Below the pieces are notes generated by a model, which did no database searches, was not told where the DNA came from, and saw nothing but the letters and a program-made list of their open reading frames with translations. DNA of 40,144 nt, taken from IMG/VR virus record IMGVR_UViG_3300035181_000722, positions 1 to 40,144 of that record; one strand, written 5' to 3'. The position numbers were made by a program, and so were the translations under genes. This document shows, piece by piece, positions 16,397-22,288 of this stretch (position 1 is its first letter; the number at the start of each line of letters is the position of its first letter). Source of the DNA: a virus.

Positions 16397-17821
16397 ATGA
16401 GCGGAGAAATTGTGAAGAATACAACATCAAAGAAATTCAGAGAATATTGCATAAACAAATTTCCAGGTTTGGCTTGCAAGGAATCGTTTCGCAAGTTCTT
16501 TCAATACCTATGCTTTGGAACCATGATCTGCAAAGACACAGGAAGACTTGTCATAACTCACAACTTGCTTGCGGACTTCAACAAGAGCCGAGATGACAAA
16601 GCTTTCATATCTGGTGAATTCTTATCCGAATTCAAAGCGGTTGTCGTGAACAAGCTTGAATGGACGAATCCAATTCCTTTCATTGACTATAGATGGATCG
16701 GGCAATCAAGAACCATTAAGCGCACCGGATTTGATGCTGAACTTGAAGCAATGATAACCGAGGAGATTACAACCGAGGTAAAGGATCCTGTCTTCTTCGT
16801 TTCGGGAGAGGCTTACTATCCAAAGACAAGACGCGAGTACAACGAAAAAGCAGAGAAAGAAATCAAGTCAGAACAATCAACATACGTCTTGAATGAAACT
16901 CAGCAAAAGATATTCAATTACCTTGAAACCGTCCCGTTCGATGCTTTCACCAGAAAGCTAAACAATAACCAAGCTGAGATTCAGAGCGCAATTGACGAAA
17001 TCACGGACCCAATCAGCGAACACAAGGCAACCGAAAAGAAATTGATTCAATATCGTATCATCAACTCCATTCGTGAGAACCCATCGGTTCACTATCGCCC
17101 AAGTGTGCGCGAGAGAACTTCAAGGCTATTTCACTCCTCGGATTGCGTTGTTGCGCTAAAGAAGACCGTTCGTAAGGCTTTCTGTAAAGGTTGGACGGAT
17201 ATCGATCTAAAGTCTTCCCAATTTGCAATATTGGCTGAAATTCTTGACGCAAGCTTGGCAAAGGCGTTCCTCGACTCCAATCAAGACCTTTGGCTTTACC
17301 TAAACAAAACCATATTCAACAAGCATGAAAAGCCAAGCGCGGTTGAGAAAACAGCGTTCAAAGCCGTTATCTACGGCTTGTCATTCGGAAGAAGCAAGAA
17401 AGAGATAACCAAGTCTCTTAAAGAACTAGGCTTAGATGCCAAGCTCTTTTACTCAAATCCAATGATTGCCGAGCTATTCAGCAAACGTGAGGAATGGTTA
17501 GATAGCATCGAACATTACGGATACGTTACCGATGCTTGGGGCAACAAGATTGAGGTTTCAAAGGATCGTTGGGCGGGAGCCGTAGCAGCCGCTAAAATAC
17601 AATCAATTGAAATGGAAATCATTTCCGCTGTTTTCGATGTTGCTAGCCTTCCCGAATATGCAAACAAGTGCAAGATCATGATCTTTCAACATGACGGTTG
17701 CACAATCAGCTTCACAAATAAGGAAACCAAGCCCGTAATTCTAAGGAGAATGCAGGAAGCGCTTGACGAAAAAGCAAAGAAATTCAACGTAATAGCCAGA
17801 CTTGAAAATGAGGATTTATGA
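16397..17821 (+). CDS. Short family-A (PolA-like) DNA polymerase without exonuclease domain
   Basis: 474 residues. The C-terminal half carries family-A polymerase motifs in order. TSRLF (241-245) stands in the place of the usual TGRL. Motif A is TDIDLKSSQFAILAEIL (267-283, catalytic Asp268 or Asp270). Motif B is EKTAFKAVIYGLSFGRSKKEI (K318/K322, Y326-G327). GYVTDAWGNK (375-384) matches the 'GYv.T..GRR' element, and motif C is QHDG (His432, Asp433). The second motif C acidic residue of the usual HDE is Gly. No 3'-5' or 5'-3' exonuclease is present, and the N-terminal 230 residues are unassigned. The enzyme is about half the size of Pol I, so it is a minimal phage replicase or primase-polymerase-like enzyme. 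First gene of the rightward operon. Confidence 0.8.
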   Translation: MSGEIVKNTTSKKFREYCINKFPGLACKESFRKFFQYLCFGTMICKDTGRLVITHNLLADFNKSRDDKAFISGEFLSEFKAVVVNKLEWTNPIPFIDYRWIGQSRTIKRTGFDAELEAMITEEITTEVKDPVFFVSGEAYYPKTRREYNEKAEKEIKSEQSTYVLNETQQKIFNYLETVPFDAFTRKLNNNQAEIQSAIDEITDPISEHKATEKKLIQYRIINSIRENPSVHYRPSVRERTSRLFHSSDCVVALKKTVRKAFCKGWTDIDLKSSQFAILAEILDASLAKAFLDSNQDLWLYLNKTIFNKHEKPSAVEKTAFKAVIYGLSFGRSKKEITKSLKELGLDAKLFYSNPMIAELFSKREEWLDSIEHYGYVTDAWGNKIEVSKDRWAGAVAAAKIQSIEMEIISAVFDVASLPEYANKCKIMIFQHDGCTISFTNKETKPVILRRMQEALDEKAKKFNVIARLENEDL

Positions 17822-18090
17822 AAACAAAAGCATTGACAATAGAAGAGATTGAGTTGGAATTGGAAAAGCAAGGACATTTGGTAAGAGACGAGAATGGAGA
17901 GTTGATAACACCAAGACCGCCAAAGCCAAAGCATTGCCAATGGTGCGGCGGTTCATGCGGATCCAATAGTCTTCGTTGGGTTGCTCATTACACCTTTCAC
18001 AACGCTCCAATATTCACGGGTTGGTTTTCGGACCAATGCGAGGAACTATCAGACTTCGCGTTTCAAGCATACGACAATGACGATTCTTGA
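17818..18090 (+). CDS. Small possible zinc-binding protein
   Basis: 90 residues. ATGA overlap with the polymerase, so it is translationally coupled to it. Central KHCQWCGGSCGS has a CxxC pair plus a third Cys, with a fourth Cys in FSDQCEELSDF. This looks like a single small zinc knuckle. May be an accessory factor of the polymerase; no family recognised. Confidence 0.55.
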   Translation: MKTKALTIEEIELELEKQGHLVRDENGELITPRPPKPKHCQWCGGSCGSNSLRWVAHYTFHNAPIFTGWFSDQCEELSDFAFQAYDNDDS

Positions 18091-18093
18091 GAA

Positions 18094-18123
18094 TATATAT
18101 GCATACTCTGATATATAGGTATG
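18094..18123 (+). promoter_or_regulatory. Phased 10-bp repeat element, site D
   Basis: Plus-strand units TATATATGCA, TACTCTGATA, TATAGGTATG. Aligns unit by unit with site E (TATCTATGCA, TATCATGATA, TATCAGTATG). Ends 13 bases before the start of the ribbon-helix-helix gene, so that protein could control its own synthesis here. Confidence 0.6.
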
Positions 18124-18136
18124 AAAGGAAATCATA

Positions 18137-18310
18137 ATGGAAAAGAAGATTAGAGAGAACGTTCTAAAGAAGGTTCGAGTATGCATTACGGTTGATCCTG
18201 AGCTTCATGCGAGGATCGTAAAGATGGATGCCGAGAACCAATCCGGGTTCAGCTTCCACGTTGGAAAAGCTTTGAAGGCTTATTTGGAAACATTGGGAGC
18301 AAATAAATGA
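18137..18310 (+). CDS. Ribbon-helix-helix (CopG/Arc-like) regulator
   Basis: 57 residues. The N-terminal strand KKVRVCITVDPELHARIVKM is followed by two helices (PELHARIVKMDAE and SFHVGKALKAYLETL), the pattern of CopG/Arc/MetJ proteins. Such proteins bind tandem direct repeats as side-by-side dimers using the beta ribbon. The ribosome site AAAGGAA (18124-18130) sits between site D and the start. Neighbouring genes overlap it (ATGA at the end). It is the natural candidate to bind the phased 10-bp repeats, by analogy with MetJ boxes; that link is inference. Confidence 0.7.
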   Translation: MEKKIRENVLKKVRVCITVDPELHARIVKMDAENQSGFSFHVGKALKAYLETLGANK

Positions 18311-18402
18311 ACCGAGCCAAGATATCGGAGATATTGCACGCAATTACATTGACAACGCTTGGAGCCTGTTGCGGCGCTGTATTGGTATGGTTCTTAATAT
18401 AA
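18307..18402 (+). CDS. 31-residue single-pass membrane peptide
   Basis: Starts by ATGA overlap with the ribbon-helix-helix gene. MNRAKISEILHAITLTTL then GACCGAVLVWFLI: a short basic end and a hydrophobic segment long enough for one membrane span (about 12-31). Function unknown. The tight coupling is the main reason to believe it is translated. Confidence 0.45.
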   Translation: MNRAKISEILHAITLTTLGACCGAVLVWFLI

Positions 18403-18425
18403 AGAGCATTCTACGATGTAGAATT

Positions 18426-18441
18426 CAATATCCATGCCAAA
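18426..18441 (+). repeat. 16-bp repeat CAATATCCATGCCAAA, copy 1
   Basis: Identical to 18668-18683, and a diverged copy lies at 19225-19240. Each copy follows the stop of a small early gene. The first precedes the next gene's ribosome site and the other two precede terminator hairpins. Its role is unknown. Confidence 0.6.
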
Positions 18442-18460
18442 TGGAGAAAAGGAAATGAAT

Positions 18461-18661
18461 ATGAATATGAAATATACTAGAAATGATGGAAGCGAATTGA
18501 TGTTTATTAAGAACAATGATGGTATGTTTATTGTGGTAACATGGAAGGAAGGAAGGCAATTGTTTCGCAACGTTGTCAAGGCTAGCGATTCTAAAGCGGT
18601 TGATGCGCTGATTGATAGCTTGATTGCCGATGGAAAGAAACAGATTGCCGATAACGGATAA
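18461..18661 (+). CDS. Small unrecognised early protein
   Basis: 66 residues if started at ATG 18461, which lies nine bases after AAGGA. Other in-frame ATGs occur at 18434, 18455 and 18467. MNMKYTRNDGSELMFIKNNDG, a beta-like part, then a C-terminal helix (SKAVDALIDSLIADGKKQIAD). Followed by a strong terminator (18719-18745). No family recognised. Confidence 0.55.
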   Translation: MNMKYTRNDGSELMFIKNNDGMFIVVTWKEGRQLFRNVVKASDSKAVDALIDSLIADGKKQIADNG

Positions 18662-18667
18662 ATAAAA

Positions 18668-18683
18668 CAATATCCATGCCAAA
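18668..18683 (+). repeat. 16-bp repeat CAATATCCATGCCAAA, copy 2
   Basis: Exact match to 18426-18441. Lies just after the stop of the 18461 gene and before the terminator. Confidence 0.6.
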
Positions 18684-18718
18684 CAATGAATGAGATTTGA
18701 TTCTCCAAGAGTCGAATC

Positions 18719-18745
18719 AGCCGCCCGATATGGAGCGGCTTTTTT
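18719..18745 (+). terminator. Rho-independent terminator of the early operon
   Basis: AGCCGC (18719-18724), ten-base loop, GCGGCT (18735-18740), then TTTTT. A clear intrinsic terminator closing the polymerase operon. Confidence 0.85.
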
Positions 18746-18764
18746 CTTTTAATTGGCATGCGTC

Positions 18765-18792
18765 TTGACAGCTAAAGATAAATAATTATACT
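18765..18792 (+). promoter_or_regulatory. Strong sigma70 promoter
   Basis: TTGACA (18765-18770), 16-base spacer, TATACT (18787-18792). It follows the early-operon terminator. Site E lies about 21 bases downstream of the -10 box, inside the transcribed leader, where a bound protein would block transcription. Confidence 0.75.
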
Positions 18793-18812
18793 ACATGTAC
18801 GATTTCATGACA

Positions 18813-18842
18813 TATCTATGCATATCATGATATATCAGTATG
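18813..18842 (+). promoter_or_regulatory. Phased 10-bp repeat element, site E
   Basis: Plus-strand units TATCTATGCA, TATCATGATA, TATCAGTATG. Best match to the group consensus and the clearest example of a site just downstream of a good promoter. Located between the promoter and the 18877 gene. Confidence 0.68.
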
Positions 18843-18876
18843 CGAGCATGACAAACAATGCTTGCGAGGAGATAAA

Positions 18877-19218
18877 ATGAGCAAATACTATACATTATCA
18901 ATTGAAACAAATGGCATAAATCTTGATTCTTTGAATTCGTGTGATTTCGATACTGAATGCGATACTTGGACCGCTTACAACAATGAGGATTGGTCTAATT
19001 ACGCTCCAATGTCAGTCAACTTTGATGCTTTGGAAGATGAGACATTCATAATTCGTGCCAATACAAAGGCTAGGAATATCGCTTGCAATGAGGTTCTTAG
19101 CTATGCCGCCCGTAACGGGGTAACAAGTACAACAGCCATTCTAAGAGAAGGTGTGAGCGGTAAGAAGCTTGGAGCCTATGTCAAGGAAGGCAATGCTTGG
19201 AGCTTTTACAATGCATAA
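18877..19218 (+). CDS. Unrecognised early protein under the strong promoter
   Basis: 113 residues from ATG 18877, with GAGGAG seven bases upstream; a TTG start at 18862 is less likely. Acidic and aromatic N-terminal half (SKYYTLSIETNG...CDTWTAYNNEDWSNYAP), then NTKARNIACNEVLSYAARNG and LREGVSGKKLGAYVKEG. It is the only gene between its own promoter with site E and the 19248 terminator. No domain recognised. Small acidic early proteins of this kind are often host-takeover or anti-defence proteins, but nothing shows that here. Confidence 0.6.
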   Translation: MSKYYTLSIETNGINLDSLNSCDFDTECDTWTAYNNEDWSNYAPMSVNFDALEDETFIIRANTKARNIACNEVLSYAARNGVTSTTAILREGVSGKKLGAYVKEGNAWSFYNA

Positions 19219-19224
19219 TTAAAA

Positions 19225-19240
19225 CAAATATCATGCCAGA
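19225..19240 (+). repeat. Diverged third copy of the 16-bp repeat
   Basis: CAAATATCATGCCAGA, matching CAATATCCATGCCAAA apart from small changes. Again right after a small gene's stop and before a terminator hairpin. Confidence 0.45.
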
Positions 19241-19247
19241 ATGAACG

Positions 19248-19272
19248 AAGCCACCAATCAAGGTGGCTTTTG
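19248..19272 (+). terminator. Rho-independent terminator after the 18877 gene
   Basis: AAGCCACC (19248-19255), loop AATCAA, GGTGGCTT (19262-19269), running into a short T-tract. Works for the rightward direction. Confidence 0.75.
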
Positions 19273-19290
19273 TCGTTTCATAGCTACCAA

Positions 19291-19605
19291 CAATGAGAGG
19301 AGCCGAATTCAGGTCAACGGGAAGGCGTCTCCTACGTTGTTTCGGGCGGTCCAAGGATGGTTGAGACCTGAGAGGAGCAAGACGCGTCAAATCGCCTCCC
19401 ATGAGCTTCTGAGGCTAATTCGCCCGGATTGCCTGCTAACCTGTTCAGGCTCGGAAGGTTCGCTTTGCCTCTCAGAGCTTGGCTTGGTTGACGGGAGCAA
19501 CCAAGAGAGGCGGGAAAGAGCTAGCGGGGCGGGGGGTTGCAATGGCTTGGGGGGCGGTTGTGCTCCTCCGATTGAAACCAAGCTCGGCTTGCTGGTCTGA
19601 ATTGA
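19291..19605. ncRNA. GC-rich, highly structured region without a credible gene: candidate noncoding RNA
   Basis: This part of the gap is clearly richer in G and C than its surroundings and offers no open frame that looks like protein. Pairings I can see are AATTCAG (19306-19312) with CTGAATT (19597-19603); GAGGAGC (19372-19378) with GCTCCTC (19562-19568); GCCTCT (19467-19472) with AGAGGC (19506-19511), enclosing CTTGGTTG (19483-19490) with CAACCAAG (19498-19505); CGGGCG (19343-19348) with CGCCCG (19421-19426); and GCCTG with CAGGC (19431-19450). TGAGAGGAGC occurs twice. The strand is undecided: rightward transcription would have to pass the 19248 terminator, while site F lies at the right edge and points leftward. 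Not a recognised RNA family. Confidence 0.35.
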
Positions 19606-19925
19606 CAGTTTCTCTATACCGAATTTGAGTTTTACTAGATGTTTTTGGCATTAGTCTTGATTGAGCTTTACCTATTGACTGATTTGTGAATGTCGGGAAA
19701 AAGAATCATGTAGTATAAAGAATGCAATATAGCGATATGTAATGATAAGTATTGAAACAGGTGTGAACAAATGGATACATATGGTCATTTCCAGGCTGAA
19801 CGGAACGAAAAAAGAATCAGGAAGCCTCACTCAAGAGACACCTTCTCATAACTTGACAACAGCAAACACCGATAAAACAAGCACAATGACAATCAGCCAA
19901 GCAATTCAGAATCAACCAAAAACAG
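19606..19925. other. Intergenic stretch without a supported gene
   Basis: About 320 bases between the structured region and the terminator of the HNH-AP2 gene. AT-rich, with site F (19718-19747) and a leftward promoter-like TTGTTC, 17-base spacer, TATCAT (end near 19742). A rightward 83-codon frame (19742-19993) has no ribosome site and runs through the HNH terminator, so I do not call it. Confidence 0.5.
19718..19747 (-). promoter_or_regulatory. Phased 10-bp repeat element, site F (degenerate)
   Basis: Minus-strand units TATCATTACA, TATCGCTATA, TTGCATTCTT. Two good units and one poor one. It faces the structured region rather than any protein gene. Confidence 0.4.
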
Positions 19926-19949
19926 AAAAAGCCACCTCAAAGGATGGCT
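19926..19949 (-). terminator. Terminator of the HNH-AP2 gene
   Basis: Minus strand AGCCATCC (19942-19949), loop TTTGA, GGTGGCT (19930-19936) with one bulged T, followed by TTTTT. It ends the free-standing endonuclease transcript. Confidence 0.65.
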
Positions 19950-19976
19950 CAATCAGTCCGATTATAATTCCAATGT

Positions 19977-20486
19977 TTATGGAATCTTGTTGATGTTGGC
20001 AAATTCACCAAACAATTCAATAGCTTTCTCATTGTAAGCGTATGCGGCTTCAACCTCAGAGTCATAGCGTCCAACGTGAACCATCTTGTTGTCTTTATGG
20101 ACTCTGACTCTCCAAGATTGGCTTGACTTATCCCAAGCAACACCTTTGAACTTTGAGCTTGTATCGCTGGTTGTTTTCCTATTTCCCGCCTTGATTTGGG
20201 AGTTGGTTGGAACTCTTAGGTTTTCAATTCTGTTGTCAACTCTATTCTTGTTTATGTGTTGGACATTCTTTGCCCAATATCCGTAATGCATGAACCAAGC
20301 CAATCTATGACCATATACCTTTACATTTACTCCATTTATTACGGGGTTGATTGTAATGTATTCATGGCATGTATATTGAATTTGTTTCTTGGTGTAGTTA
20401 CTTGTAATGATTCCTGTGTTTGGGTCATACTTGTAATTCGATTTGATATACGTTGATATTTCGGCGGTGGTTGGTTTGGTTGTCAT
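19977..20486 (-). CDS. Free-standing HNH endonuclease with AP2 domain (paralogue)
   Basis: 169 residues. HNH core at about 58-95: HRLAWFMHYGYWAKNVQHINKNRVDNRIENLRV. AP2 domain at about 112-168 (SSKFKGVAWDKSSQSWRVRVH...VGRYDSEVEAAYAYNEKAIELFGEFA). In the first, the Asp of the usual 'IDH' is Gln (VQH), a change at the residue before the catalytic His of the second motif. Unlike the 2653-3150 copy it has its own control element (site G) and terminator, so it is an independent unit. A homing endonuclease or a simple selfish gene. Confidence 0.9.
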   Translation of the reverse strand: MTTKPTTAEISTYIKSNYKYDPNTGIITSNYTKKQIQYTCHEYITINPVINGVNVKVYGHRLAWFMHYGYWAKNVQHINKNRVDNRIENLRVPTNSQIKAGNRKTTSDTSSKFKGVAWDKSSQSWRVRVHKDNKMVHVGRYDSEVEAAYAYNEKAIELFGEFANINKIP

Positions 20487-20514
20487 ACATAGTATATATC
20501 AGTATGCCAATGTA
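20485..20514 (-). promoter_or_regulatory. Phased 10-bp repeat element, site G
   Basis: Minus-strand units TACATTGGCA, TACTGATATA, TACTATGTAT. The last unit runs into the ATG of the HNH-AP2 gene and no Shine-Dalgarno is visible, as at site C. Contains a TATACT box. Confidence 0.55.
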
Positions 20515-20535
20515 TGCTTATCTTTTCTTTGGGAC

Positions 20536-20575
20536 AAAAATCCGAAAGCCGAGGAACGGTTAGGTTCTCGGCTTT
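20536..20575 (-). terminator. Terminator after the 20.6-21.4 kb gene
   Basis: Minus strand AAAGCCGAGAAC (20564-20575) pairs with GTTCCTCGGCTTT (20545-20557) with one bulged base, followed closely by ATTTTT (T-run 20536-20540). It begins 14 bases after the stop of the -1-frame extension (20589), which supports that extension being coding. Confidence 0.8.
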
Positions 20576-20588
20576 GGTCGGTTCGCTC

Positions 20589-20700
20589 TCAGCGCTTTTG
20601 ATGTTTGAGCTTGGAGCGATAACCTCTAACGGGGGTCTGTTCTGGAATGTCCGCGGCAACGATTAGCTTGGACAGTTCCTCATCAGAGTAACCCGAGATT
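20589..20700 (-). other. Protein-like extension in the -1 frame of the upstream gene
   Basis: Downstream of the 20699 stop, the -1 frame reads EEEEVISGYSDEELSKLIVAA and continues to KHQKR with a stop at 20589-20591. It is open upstream only to about residue 211 of the first gene and has no ATG, GTG or TTG start. It looks coding and ends right before the terminator. Explanations: a frameshift in the AAG-repeat region, a single-base sequence error, or chance. Confidence 0.4.
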
Positions 20701-21424
20701 ACTTCTTCTTCTTCTGGTTCGACCCATCGGCTTTTGGGCTGTTGGATTCTCCCAACAGGTTCTTCTGTCCCGGTTCTGAATCGGGCGCGTCATCGTCGGC
20801 AATGGCTTCTTTCCAACCAGCCTTGCGGAACGCGAACTTCTCGCCCGGACCTTTTTCGCTATAGGCGATGATAGGCGACCGAGGATCGCCAAGATCCTTG
20901 AAGGCGCCATCGTTGGTCTTGGACTTGATGTGAAAGGCGTTCTTGACGCGGGCGATTTCCTGTTCCCAAGAGCCATCGTCGGAAAGCTCATTGGCGCCGA
21001 GCTTCTTTGCGGTGTTGCGGATAAGCCCGTTCAGCGTGACGGATTCGCCATCAATCTTCCCGTCAAGGCTCTTGCGAAGCGACTTGGAGGAAAGCGAATC
21101 GAACACTTCGCAAGCGACCTTCCAGATTTTGGAGTTGGAGTGTTTGGGGGTCGCGCCTTCCTTGGCGCCATGAACCGCCGCCAAGCCTCTCAGCGGCTTC
21201 AGATCGGGGTTTTCGTCCATGTACCGGTCAATTGCCAGTTTGAGGAGGAAAGCGGTTTGAACGCGATTGACCTTCCCGTGGTTCGCCTTGGTTTCGTCAT
21301 TTTCGAGAACCAGGATGGACTCCCAAAGCTTGGCTTTGGCGATGGCGTTGTGGAGGCTAGCAGCCTGCTGAAGCTCGGATTCCGTAACGATGCGCGCTTC
21401 GCGTTCTTTGCGTTCGGTTGCCAT
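20699..21424 (-). CDS. Unrecognised GC-rich accessory protein
   Basis: 241 residues. Charged and helical N-terminus (ATERKEREARIVTESELQQAASLHNAIAKAKLWESIL), middle section with SKIWKVACEVFDSLSSKSLRKSLDG, and a Lys-rich end. No HTH or enzyme motif seen. More GC-rich than most of the genome, with its own promoter (TTGACC 21520-21525, 17-base spacer, TATGGT 21497-21502) and terminator. This monocistronic setup is typical of a moron or a lysogeny gene; it is the only leftward gene in the lysogeny half with its own promoter, so it could take the place of a repressor, though no DNA-binding domain is visible. Confidence 0.6.
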   Translation of the reverse strand: MATERKEREARIVTESELQQAASLHNAIAKAKLWESILVLENDETKANHGKVNRVQTAFLLKLAIDRYMDENPDLKPLRGLAAVHGAKEGATPKHSNSKIWKVACEVFDSLSSKSLRKSLDGKIDGESVTLNGLIRNTAKKLGANELSDDGSWEQEIARVKNAFHIKSKTNDGAFKDLGDPRSPIIAYSEKGPGEKFAFRKAGWKEAIADDDAPDSEPGQKNLLGESNSPKADGSNQKKKK

Positions 21425-21787
21425 GGTTCTTTATTTCCCGGTTGCTTCGTTGCTGTCTTGGGTCGGTTTGATTGCCGCCCGGAATCGGATGAAAGAACCA
21501 TAATAGCGGCTGATAGGTTGGTCAACTCTTTTTCTTTGGTCGGCTGTTCTTTTATTGGTGGATAGAGATTGCAAGGATCATTGGTTCGGCGTCAAGAACC
21601 GTGCCAGCGGCTCAGCCCCATCGACGAACATAAGGATTGGTAAGCGTGGAGACGCTGAGAAGCTTTGCAATCCAAAGCCTTCCCATCGGCGCGCTAAAGT
21701 AGGTAGTATCATCGCCAGGCAACGCCAATCTAACGCAAGGCGTCACAATTGACGCAAGCCCATCTAATAGCATCGGGAGAATTGATC
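21425..21787. other. Intergenic region between divergent accessory and lysogeny units
   Basis: 363 bases without a supported gene. Contains the leftward promoter at 21497-21525, and further right an inverted repeat GCGTC-ACAATT-GACGC near 21742-21757 with TTGACG inside it, possibly part of a rightward promoter for the 21788 gene. Confidence 0.5.
21497..21525 (-). promoter_or_regulatory. Sigma70-like promoter for the 20699-21424 gene
   Basis: Minus strand TTGACC (21520-21525), 17-base spacer, TATGGT (21497-21502). The spacer includes CCTATCAGCC, which resembles one unit of the phased repeats. Confidence 0.5.
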
Positions 21788-22129
21788 ATGAAGACCAAGG
21801 ATGAAGTTGGCATCATTCGTGATTCGGTTCCTGAGAAGGCTCAAGAGGCTTATTTCAAAGCGTTGTTTGGCGACATCAACCGGCGGATCCGTTCTGGTGA
21901 ATTGGTTTCGTATGCCGTTTCCCAGCCAACTAAGACGAGCATTCAGGTTACGGAATTCCAAAAAGGCGATACGCTTCCTAAAAACTTCTCTTGTGTTTGC
22001 GAAATGTGCAAATCAGACGAACATTCAGAAGAAAACATTAGGCATCAAATCTTGATTGCAGAAGCGCAAGGCTTGGTTGTTCACGATAAGGATACAGATA
22101 AGATCCATTTGGTTTCTGGCATGGATTGA
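21788..22129 (+). CDS. Unrecognised small protein with a CxCxxC cluster
   Basis: 113 residues from ATG 21788, with GGGAG nine bases upstream; an upstream in-frame ATG (21749) lacks a ribosome site. Helical N-terminus (KTKDEVGIIRDSVPEKAQEAYFKALFGDINRR), then SCVCEMCKSDEH, which may bind a metal, and a C-terminal KIHLVSGMD. First gene of the lysogeny-side unit and followed by its own terminator. Confidence 0.55.
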   Translation: MKTKDEVGIIRDSVPEKAQEAYFKALFGDINRRIRSGELVSYAVSQPTKTSIQVTEFQKGDTLPKNFSCVCEMCKSDEHSEENIRHQILIAEAQGLVVHDKDTDKIHLVSGMD

Positions 22130-22150
22130 TTAAGTCAAGCGCCAAATAGA

Positions 22151-22190
22151 TGCCTTCAACCTTGATTGGTTGGAGGCATTCGGCTTTTTT
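22151..22190 (+). terminator. Terminator after the 21788 gene
   Basis: TGCCTTCAACC (22151-22161), loop TTGATT, GGTTGGAGGCA (22168-22178) with one G.U pair, then CGGCTTTTTT. Confidence 0.85.
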
Positions 22191-22288
22191 GTTTCAGCGC
22201 GTATTTATATGTTTTGGCGCGTCTTGACGCCAATTTATAAAGATGCATGTTGTTGGAGCCGCAAGAGAGCGGCGGAAAGAAAGAGAAT

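Noticed and set aside
16288-16494. 68-codon leftward frame over the polymerase start
   Set aside because: Overlaps the start of the polymerase and its control region, has no ribosome site and reads as random hydrophobic sequence.
18807-18850. Phased repeats as replication iterons
   Set aside because: Arrays are scattered through the genome in front of transcription units instead of clustered at one place, which fits operators or promoters better than an origin.
19241-19600. 119-codon rightward open frame in the GC-rich region
   Set aside because: Its start lies within the terminator hairpin, there is no ribosome site, and composition is erratic (Gly, Arg, Ser, Cys rich) with no domain. High GC lengthens chance frames on both strands here.
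19742-19993. 83-codon rightward open frame
   Set aside because: No ribosome site, passes through the leftward terminator of the HNH-AP2 gene and overlaps that gene's end.
20930-21565. 211-codon rightward frame opposite the 20699-21424 gene
   Set aside because: Mirror frame of a gene with its own promoter, start and terminator on the other strand; the composition (Gly, Phe, Val, Arg) is typical of an antisense shadow.
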